Of a stretch of 40,470 bases of DNA, positions 31,556 through 40,470 are shown piece after piece. Source of the DNA: Rodentolepis nana. Lineage: Eukaryota; Platyhelminthes; Cestoda; Cyclophyllidea; Hymenolepididae. The stretch is taken from the NCBI GenBank assembly GCA_900617975.1, contig UZAE01000086.1, forward strand, positions 1 through 40,470, given 5' to 3'. Under the pieces are notes generated by a model. It saw only the letters and a list, made by a program, of their open reading frames with translations, searched no databases and had not been told where the DNA came from. The position numbers and the translations under genes were made by a program. Each line of letters starts with the position of its first letter. Within the stretch, counting starts at the first letter, position 1.

Positions 31556-34500
31556 CTGAAATAAGAGCGGAAATTTCTGTTACAATGGCGGATTCATTAA
31601 AACACTTTGTACAAAGGTTCTCTATGGTAGGGGAGACTTAAATTAATGGGTAATTAGGGTTAGGGTTAGGGCGTCGTCCGTTAGGCCAATTGTACATTTA
31701 ATCAAATAGATATTTGGAAGAGATGGGAAGTTTAACTGAAGATGACAGGGATTGGTTTAAACAAACAAAATCTTAATTATTATACAAAAACAAAGCAAGA
31801 AAGGATAAGAGCCTACTACTACATGCACCTTCTGGTGATGGTTGATGAAATCGATTGTCTCTGTTGTTGTATAATCGCAGGACCTAACCTGGCACCTCAC
31901 TTGCTTCCATTGCATATTCACAATTCCTCTAACAACTATTCGACATATTGATAAGATATGATCAATCCGCTCATTCTAAATCTCTAAATGGCAAAAGTTA
32001 AAACTCCATATCTGATTCGAAGTCGAAATATTACTAGATAGCGTAAGAAGTAATCATTTCATGTTATAAAGATCAACTAAAGAAGAACCAATCATCAGTT
32101 ACTGATATTAGCGTTGTCAAAGTGGAATGTGTCCTGTTGGCTGCAATTTCAATCGACTCTTAAATAGTTGAACGCATTTTGAAGAAGTCACAATTAATAC
32201 GAGACAATTACCAATGCACAAAATTGCAATTACTCCACGATATATGCCTAAGTAATTTTTTCAGTACTTCATCGACGAATTGAAGAGAGAAAAGTGAAAT
32301 ATTTCAACCAATTTTCTTCTCGAAACTCAAGACTCTATATGTCTAAACAGCGCACCTTTCAAAGCTCTTTACCTTTAAAGTTTATATACTCTCGGTGGAT
32401 CTTTAGATCCAAAATACAATGCATACACATTTGTTCGTTAATACTGAAAGACGGGATATTTTTTGACATTAATGGTCAAGTAATGAGCTATTAAACTTAC
32501 GAAATCCCAAATAGAACACCGCCAGAGGACTGGAAGATCAAGCAACTGAAGAACCATACCTCTGAGGGCTACAAGGATGATGGCTGAAAGGCAGCACTAC
32601 ATTGAAATTTAAAAAAAAAACAAACAATTTTTAAATAATTGAGATAAAAAGGTGAGGTTGAAGGCAAAACCGTCTAGCATACACTTGGTACATGGTAGAA
32701 TAGTGGACCGGCAAAAAGAACTACAATGAGCACAAATACAGAAGCGATAAGACCGACAAGTTGGGTTTTTCCTCCCATGGAATTTACTAGTGCTGTTCTG
32801 GAAATAGACGAACCAACAGGATAAATTTTGAAAAATGAACCCGCTGCATTGATAATTCCATAAGCCACCAACTCCTAAAAATAAGTAAATAATTTAATAG
32901 TAATTAAATGCTTTAGATTATAATTCTGAAAGAAAGCAAAAGAAAATGATACAAGTATTTTGTGTCCTTATTTAAGTTGAATAAATTTTGTTTAAGTGGT
33001 GCAAAAAGTGGGACATTTCAGATAGTTAATTTTCGACCTTGTTTTGAGTACACTGTTTACTACTTTAATAGCTCCTTTGTATACTCCGACTTTTTATCTT
33101 TTCAGAAATTTTCTCCGAATTTACCTGATTAGGATTCACTTTGTAGCCCTCCTTGTTTCCATAGAAGGAGGCGAGTGAATAGGAGAGAGCAAAGCCAATG
33201 ACAGCGATCACGAACGCGTCACCTAGCATTCTTCCTGCCAGTGAGAGCTGCGGAATTTCAAGAACAGGGAATCTAAAATTTGGCAATAAATGTTAGAATA
33301 AGTACCGGGGTTTTCCGAAAATCTGCTTAGGGCGGTAAAACGAAAAAAATGCCAGTTCATAAAACTCTCGTTTTTTGAAACCAAATATCCGCCCGCCCAA
33401 ATAAGCGCCCATGGGCGATAATACGGAAGTAGAATAGTTCACCTAAGAAGTGCGCGTATTGTGCATTCGGACTGACTCATCCCCTGTGGGGAGAGTCAAG
33501 CTTCAGTCCCAAATCGAGAAGAAAAGCTGCAAGAATACATTTTAACTTTTAACCCCAAATAACCGCTCATCCAAATAGGAGCCCCACGGGCGCTTATTCG
33601 GGTGGGCGTGCTTTAGGAAAACCCCGGTACTAATTTAAAGGTTGAAAGGTACAATTTATTCATTTAGTTATGACGATAAGTTATTTTAATTATATAGAGG
33701 TATGAAACGGTCAATTGGCATTAACAGTTCCTGAGGGATTTTTTTTACAATCAATCTCATTTTTCATAGATTTTGTATTCAGTATTTATCTAAGAACGTA
33801 TCTAACTATGAAAGTGTGGAGTGAGTATATGCTATCTCTGTAAATCTATTTCGATGACGATTAATAAGTGCCGTTGAACCTTAAATAATGCGTGATAAAC
33901 GAAGCCATTAGATGAATGCCAATATGTCTTAGAGTGGTGCTTACCCAGTAGGAATGGTGCCAACGACTTTGACCTTGTAGTCGTCTTTCAGTTTGAGGTA
34001 GAACGAGATAACTCCCCCAAGGATTATCTGAAATATTAATCAAAATGTAAGGGTGCACTTAGGTGAAAGATGTCTAATCAGTACTTTTATAGATGGTGCA
34101 AGAAGTCCGCTCGTTATCGTCAGCACTCTTTAGGCACCTCATTCGCTCCTCATGCGTATTTGTGCTAAACGGATTTTAAAGCGTTTAGATCTCCAATAGC
34201 TATGTCCTCGACGGCTTTGTGGAGGTACCTTTTGGAAAACCGCTTGTAACTTTGGGGCTTAATTAGCAAGAAAGGTCCTGCACAGGGGTAACAAAATTCT
34301 GATTGAGGTTTTAAAATTGATTCATGCTAAGTGTTTAAACCTGCTCATAAATATATGATGTTATAATAAAGAGAAAAGGTCACAATTAATATCCAGATAA
34401 TACTTACAAATATTATTTATATCTTATTATAAAATTGAGATTACAAGCACATATTTTTTATCCATCGACTTAGCCGAATTATTAGTCATTTCCTTGTACA

Positions 34501-37500
34501 TTAAAGAATTTTTTCGTAAAGATTAAATGAACACAAATTTCACTCAACCATCGTCCTCGTAGACGAATATTAACCACCCTGAACTTAGGAGCATCAAAGT
34601 TTTGTTCAACGTCCCCAATCTTGACGAACGACTTGTTGGGTCAATTGAATAATATTACAAATCTAACATGGAGAGAAAAAACTGAAATCGGAATATTTTC
34701 AATCTTGAAAAGGAATTTTTCGCAGAAAATTGACCTGAGATCTGTGTCATATTGAGATATTCGAGACATTAAATTTAGAAGTGGAGTATATTGGAAGGTA
34801 ATCAGGAGTAAAGTTGATTCAAATGCAGTTTTTCACGAAGGAAGCTCTGCTACTCCACGCTTCCTTATGTTTATCAAAACAACGAGGTGGCAAAATGCCT
34901 GAGAACGAATAATCGAATGAATGCAAAGTCTGCTCAAATTTGTTGTTGATAACAGTTCAAAACAGTTTCAAGGCTTGTCTCTATCCCTCTCTTGACAAAA
35001 TTTTACCACTGGGAGTAATCATCTATCGCGTTCGATGAGTAGTGTTGTGGTAACAAGAACTGAGAGTCAGTAGTTTCTTTCAGTAGCTGCAGACGACAAT
35101 TTCTAAAATAGTGCACAAGGTGTTGAGTAAACCAAAGTGTATTGAATAAACCACGATCATAATTCGAGAAGTAATGAGAGGAGAGGGATAGGAGAGATAA
35201 GAAGGAGATGCAAGAGCCGGCAAATGGCAAGTTTGAGGCTATATGTGTGCCCATATAGAAGAGGCACTTTATAATTACCTTGAAAAGGAGTAGCGTCAAT
35301 AGATGGAATGGTCCCCAAATATCGCCGATCAAGGAAACTGCACACATGCGTTGCTTATCCCACTAATTAAAACAAATCACTCGAGATCAATGCATGTTTA
35401 AGCCCCTCAAGTATCACTGTGAGCTTAGCAACGGTACTGAGGTTGCAGCAGGGTCATGCACTGAAAGGGTTCCTGTGAGGTAGAGCTAAGACCCATAGAT
35501 TAGTGATGATCCGGTTAAAAATTTTGGAAATGCCTCGGCACTCATCCTTCAAAATTTTCCAATTGATCTATAAACATTCTACCTCTAATTTAATAGATTA
35601 GGGTTAGGGCCGACAATAATTTCACAGTTTCTTTATCAACGAGTGTTTCAACACTCATACCAAAGTGCATAGAAGTTGGTTCTTTGGAATAGATAAAATT
35701 GTTTAAGTTGAGAAAGTCATGTGAATCACTTGAACGTACCACCAAAATTTCAATTGGAATGGGAACTTTGATGCGCTTTCTAAGAGGCGGATTTATGCGG
35801 AGTTGGAATAGGTAGAGTAGGAATAAGCAAGCTGAAGAAAGACCGAAGGTGACCCAATTCGCTTCTGGTAGGTTTGCACATATCTGGTAGAAATTCTAGG
35901 AAAGTGAACGAAGGAAGTGCTAGAAAAAAATGTTGAAAATAATCAAACTTAAGATCTTTTTTCATGTTATGAAACCGCTTACTAGAGGAATCTTGGATGG
36001 TGAGGTGATATTAAGACCATACAAGATAATTGTTACAGTTTTCACAGTAAGGTGCTTAATTATGCTTAATATTTACTTCCGATTAGAAAGATTCAAGTGA
36101 AATATACCGTTAGCTATACTTTGATTGTTCCATGCATGTGATATATAATTTCTTGAATGAGAATTTCCCATAACTAGTTGGAATAAAAATTCACTTTCTA
36201 ATGGAAGAATAGGGCAAGTATGTGGCAAGCCTTTTCTTACCCGTGGAACGTTGAAGACGCCAGTATGTTTCCTGAGATTGAGACCGAATATTCCAAAAAT
36301 CTGGGAAATTGCCACATGAACAGATGATCCCACTGTAAAACCAACCAGCATTGGATCAGAGAGCAGACTAGTCAAGAATCCCAGTCGTAGAAGACCCATG
36401 GAAAACTGTAAACAATTATAGGACAATTAAGTGGTTATTATAAAGAAATGAGCATCAAGTGGTCAATTCAATGTCACCTATTCCAGCAGCAGCAAACCTG
36501 GAATTGCAGAGCAAAGACCGTTAATTAAATCAGACAGTCTTCGCGTAGAAAATCCATTGCATAGAAGTGTGGGACACAACGATCCTTAGCTGTACCAAAT
36601 GTCACTAGTCGCGTTAGAAAATGTAGGTTTGGCATCTGCTGCAAATCCGCATCAAAGTGGGCATCTCACTTACTGATCGGTAAGTAGAATATCGCACTGT
36701 CTTATTTGTGCAAATGACTTATTTCTATGGCTTAGGGCCGTTGTTATATCAACATTAGAATATGTTAAAAATGTGCCGCAGATAATCAATTTTGCAAATA
36801 TTGATAAGAACTACGTTGTATCAAAAATACGAATCATGTGACGTAAAATAGCAGTACATAATCAATTAAAAGCACACTAACTTCAACCAGCTTTGAAAAA
36901 AACTTTTTTGCTAAATTATCCCTTGATTTAGATCTAGTTGAAGCATACAGATTGAATCGAACGCTAACTCTTAGCAATTTGAAGGATAAATGATTGTTAG
37001 GAGAAGAAGGTCAACTTAGTGTAGTTCTGAACAAGCTTTTTTAAGGTTTAAAGACCTCATTAAAAACTGAGCCAAATATACAAATTTGATCATGCACTTT
37101 TAATAGGCATAGTTAAATCCCTCATGAGCTGTAATGGGAAAATGACGCTAAAATATAGCTAAATCGTGAAAAGGTAGAAGGCGTAAATAGAAATTAGATA
37201 TGAATGTAACCTGGGAAGAGAGATTTTAAGATATAACGCACACACAAGTTGCCAAATTGCATGATGCCTAAAATATCATCATGGCCATAAACTCATGGTA
37301 ATGGGAAGAGTAGGCAGCTGTAAGGCGCATAAAGATGGGACAAAAAACTGACGAATAAAGAAAGGGATGACACTAACACCCCAATTCTGGAGACTATTTA
37401 CTGAAGCACCCAACACAGTTAGCCAAGCACACACATTGCAGATAATAATTAGTAAGGATAATCATTTCAACCATTTAGTTCTAATGGCACTCCTCCATTG

Positions 37501-39020
37501 GGAAAAAAAATTATAAGCCATGGAATGGGCGTGTAAGTTAGAGAGGAAATTGATCACTTGTCTCGCTTACAATAGGTCTGACAACTGTACAAACCGAATG
37601 CGAGAAGGGGTGGGGGGGTGAAGCGTGCAATAATCAAAAACAATCTATTAACTAGGAGAAACCGTTAGTTTTTAATCAAGAACTTCTGTTAAAAGCGATA
37701 AGTATTCAATAGTTATCAACCCCAAGGGTCATTTTGTAGTATAAATAGAGCGTCTATAGACAAATAATGGTCAAGGACGAGTTTTTCATTCAGACAGGAT
37801 ATATTATACCGGAGTATTAGTATCTAACTCCATTGTGCCATACTTATCTAATGAATAAGATGATTAGTTAGATAAAATAACACTGACATAAGCGAAATTT
37901 AACATTACGATTATGAATACTATGTCACACCGTCTGGACAGTGCTCTCTTTGGATGTTCATAACCATGTAAAACTAATTTAAAGCCGGCAATCCCATAGT
38001 AATCCTCATTGTACCTTTCATCGAAAACATATCCGTCGTAATAAAAATCAAAAACGAAAATTATTTTTATCAGTTGAACTCTATAAAGTGTGGTAACACA
38101 CCTACCTGTATAATACCGACAGTCAAGGCCAAAGCAGAAGCCAACAAGATACGATTCGCCGATTCGTTTGCGTCATCCGTCGGTGTGGTCGTCATAACTA
38201 ATTCTGATTCATTAGTTGACGCTCTAGAAAGCACTGGAAATGAAAGAAATATGTTCTGAATTAAGAAAACGTGTATACTACTGAAATACTAAGGTAGCAA
38301 ATCAGTAGACTTACACTGAGGTATCGTGCGATCGAGGCAACTGCCAACAAGAAGACTAATGATTGCGATAGTACCTGCAGAATTAGTTAAAAGATAAAGA
38401 AATGTGAAACCTTCGGTAATTGATGATAGTGAAATGTGTCACTTACTCAAAGAAAGATGTCGTGAAGTGCCTAAGAAGAAATAGAAAAAGGAAGCGAACA
38501 TGGAACAGTAAAGACCGTAAATCGGTGGAACCGTAGCTAGCATTGCATAGGCCATTCCTGAAAATAAGAACATAATATTGGCAAATATTAATACGAGTCA
38601 TGCTTTTATAATGTGCTAAATCCCACACTTCATATTAAAAAGACATTATTAGGTAATATTAATTAACTCTAAAATATCACCTTGAGGAACGTGCATGACA
38701 CCGATCGTGAATCCAGTCACCAAATCATTCACAAGCCAATTTTTTACATCATAGTGCCGAAAGACATCAATGAAAGGAAATAAATTGTAAAAGAAACGTG
38801 ATAGTTGAGTGCCGAAGCCAACACTTGTATCTGGACCACAATACCCCTTACGAATTTTGAGGAAAGCTTTTCGTAACATCGAGGAAGATTTTTGTCGAAA
38901 GGAAACCTGCTTAGTTTCGTCATGCTTAAGGTATAAATTTTCAAATTCTTCTTCTGTATAGATTCTTCTTGATTCATTTGGTTGTATACTGCCACCCACC
39001 GAATCAATAGCTTGGATCAT
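29318..39020 (-). CDS. SLC26-family anion transporter (prestin/sulfate-permease type)
   Basis: This is a multipass plasma-membrane anion exchanger or channel with a cytoplasmic C-terminal STAS domain; substrate cannot be told. There are 15 exons: 39020-38681, 38557-38447, 38374-38315, 38233-38106, 36405-36241, 35895-35740, 34027-33945, 33272-33125, 32874-32683, 32596-32501, 31555-31379, 31306-31081, 30737-30511, 30429-30375, 29487-29318. All phases agree and give 777 aa, normal for the family. Diagnostic runs: [82 protein letters not shown] and [17 protein letters not shown]. The Ser-Arg pair near 422-423 corresponds to the Ser-Arg at the anion site of prestin. The ATG has an in-frame stop two codons upstream. 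Resemblance is closest to the SLC26A5/A6 group; paralogue assignment is not possible by eye. Confidence 0.95.
30274..30286 (+). repeat. (CA)n microsatellite
   Basis: A short CA array in the last SLC26 intron, between exons 14 and 15. Confidence 0.85.
31654..31671 (+). repeat. Interstitial telomere-like (TTAGGG)3
   Basis: Three exact TTAGGG units within the SLC26 intron between exons 10 and 11. TTAGGG is the telomere repeat of many flatworms and vertebrates. A two-unit copy lies at 35598-35609. Confidence 0.85.
33301..33631. mobile_element. MITE-like element with 16-bp terminal inverted repeats
   Basis: AGTACCGGGGTTTTCC at 33301-33316 is matched exactly by its complement at 33616-33631. The interior is GC-richer than the surrounding intron and holds further nested repeats: blocks like ccaaataagcgccc near 33400 recur in the same sense near 33570 and as an inverted copy near 33585-33607. 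No ORF of transposase size is present, so it would be non-autonomous. Target-site duplication is ambiguous because the termini themselves end in the palindrome GTAC. It sits in SLC26 intron 7, with one end only 27 nt from the acceptor of exon 8. Confidence 0.75.
35279..35337 (-). other. Cryptic 59-nt exon candidate in SLC26 intron
   Basis: A segment between a good acceptor (atgtgtgcag) and donor (CAAG/GTAATT) lies in the intron between exons 6 and 7, which joins in phase 0. Inclusion would introduce TGA at the third codon. It is not part of the coding model. It might act as a poison exon, or be unused. Confidence 0.25.
36406..38105 (-). other. Long SLC26 intron (1.7 kb)
   Basis: It separates exon 4 (ending VGIIQ) from exon 5 (starting FSMGLL), which are adjacent in the family alignment, so no exon is missing. 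It contains a short G-rich run near 37607-37619. No other gene is seen. Confidence 0.7.
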
Positions 39021-39025
39021 GCTCT
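39021..39025 (-). promoter_or_regulatory. Possible splice (spliced-leader) acceptor before SLC26 ATG
   Basis: The sequence gccttttaattag/agcATG places an acceptor-like AG exactly 3 nt before the start codon. A stop codon overlaps it in frame (TAG AGC ATG), so the ATG is the true first codon of this frame. Confidence 0.35.
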
Positions 39026-40169
39026 AATTAAAAGGCTATATGAATTTTCATAAAAAATGAAGCCAATTCTAGTTTTTAAAAATGCTCGTGATGACGGGAT
39101 TCTATGTGGGGACACCGACGCTTATTTCAACGAGTTTAAATAGTGGGAAGGTCTGAGACAGCCAAAAAGGTTAAATCTTCAATAGTTATAACAAACTTTC
39201 ATCGGCTTAAAGATATTCCATTATATTTTATTATTTTATTTAATATCATACTAATTTAGAAATCGAGTGTTGTAAAAAGCTCAGTTAATCCGATAAACTG
39301 ATATAATTCACAATAGTATATTATGTTAAAATTATGAAATGTAAATTAGTTTTTTAAAAATGATTTCTGTTTTAATCTTGTATTTTAACTTAAAAAATTA
39401 TCAATTTCAATGAATTAGTGCTTTGAAGACATTAACGTTATCCTGAAGAGTTAACATTGAAGCACATATGTAAGGAACATATTAAGCCCATTGTGATGTT
39501 TTGTTAATATAATTATCAGGTTCATTTAAAAAGACATTTGGCAACATTTGCCTTGGTTTTACGTTATGGAGCCTATTATAACGCCTTTCCATTCCCATTT
39601 TTTCTCCCCTTCCAAATCCATTCACCCTTATAGCAGACGTAATCAGAATATTCGGCTTTTCGCTCTGCGTGAATCGATGCGTCTGCAATCTCTAGCACTG
39701 CACAGATAGTAGTTAGGAAAATTATCAAACATGTACAATGGGAATCAACGTGTGGTAAGCAATCTCTCAGTGGTGGACCAAATAGAAAGATCTCTCTGAA
39801 ACAAAATCCCTTGAACACGATCGACTTCTCCCTACTAACAAATTTATTTAATTTATGTGTCTAATCAGTTTCGCGTAGCACAATGTAATGGCAATTGATA
39901 AAAAAATACGGACGCGTTTATCTAGGTCTTCTAAGGTTTTGGCATGCAAATCCTTATAATTTTTGCATGCCCTTCAACATATTTTAAGATCTTTATAGTA
40001 CCAAATTCTCTGTTAGTAAACAAGTATATTTCAGGTCCCTAAATTTACATTTAAATTTTAATCACACATTTTTTGTCTTTTTATTGCCGAGGGTTTCGCC
40101 AGCAGTTCCGCCATTCGGGCCTTATCGGCTTGGCTTAGTGGCACAAACAGCCAAACCTTGCCAATCGCA
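39026..40169. other. Upstream flank of SLC26
   Basis: AT-rich. A minus-strand frame at 39576-39818 follows a good acceptor (ttttgtttcag) but has no ATG and no recognised homology. The stretch at 40085-40170 is less AT-rich and borders repeat copy E. Confidence 0.4.
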
Positions 40170-40470
40170 CATGGGGTGTGCGGTAGACTAACCTCCACGT
40201 GGTGCACCCTTGGCAACGTACACTCATACGGCAAAAAAAAGTCTATAAATCGGCAGTTGACTTCTCACTTCAAACTACCATGGCCTGACTGCTTGTCATA
40301 TTCGACCCCTTTCACAGTACGCATCTTACCTTATTCCCTACCTTTGCGTCTGTCTGCCTCTTTTACATCTGTGAATCGCTCTTCTGATCCCCACCCCTCG
40401 ACTTTCTGCTACTTTGATGAACCTTCCTTCTGTGAAGCCCGAAGTCAGCTAAATGGCTAATAATAGCTAT
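40170..40470 (+). repeat. Dispersed repeat family, copy E (cut by window edge)
   Basis: This plus-strand copy shows the whole landmark order: cctccacgtggtgcaccc, acggcaaaaaaaagtct, the pyrimidine-rich middle, tctgtgaagcc and tcagctaaatggctaat. It runs off the end of the window before the gccatttga terminus. The C-run is short here. It matches copy A over nearly its full length. Confidence 0.85.

Noticed and set aside
39576..39818. Minus-strand 80-codon frame upstream of SLC26 with a good acceptor
   Set aside because: No ATG start, no phase-compatible link to SLC26 exon 1 (which has its own ATG and upstream stop), and no homology recognised.

Overview
The window looks like an AT-rich animal nuclear genome, most likely a parasitic flatworm and plausibly a tapeworm. 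That is an inference from four things: intron-rich genes with several introns of only 34-42 nt, intergenic poly-G/poly-C tracts, interstitial TTAGGG repeats, and divergent but complete metazoan orthologues. Species cannot be read from the sequence. Gene models were built by hand: ORFs were joined at GT/AG sites that keep the frame and restore family motifs.

All convincing genes lie head-to-tail on the minus strand. In transcription order they are: (1) a 777-aa SLC26 (prestin/sulfate-permease family) anion transporter in 15 exons, 39020 to 29318; (2) the 259-aa TFIIF beta/RAP30 subunit GTF2F2 in four exons, 27645 to 25417; (3) an ATRX chromatin-remodeller locus, 23662 to 9083, with an ADD histone-reader module at its 5' end and a SNF2 ATPase at its 3' end. 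The ATRX locus can be read as one 1839-aa protein, or as a 497-aa ADD-only protein followed by a 1387-aa helicase with its own ATG. The sequence alone does not settle which.

Positions 1-9082 hold no recognisable gene. They carry three copies of a roughly 300-bp dispersed repeat; a fourth, partial copy lies at 24.2 kb and a fifth runs off the right edge. One copy carries a four-fold tandem array of a 34-bp palindrome-rich unit and ends in a consensus splice donor. Intron 7 of SLC26 contains a 331-bp element with a perfect 16-bp terminal inverted repeat, resembling a MITE.

Functionally, ATRX (heterochromatin) and GTF2F2 (RNA polymerase II initiation/elongation) are nuclear, while SLC26 is a plasma-membrane anion carrier. 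Nothing suggests a shared pathway. The points most worth following are the possible two-product ATRX locus, the micro-intron cluster, the AG dinucleotides exactly 3 nt before three start codons (possible spliced-leader acceptors) and the two repeat families.
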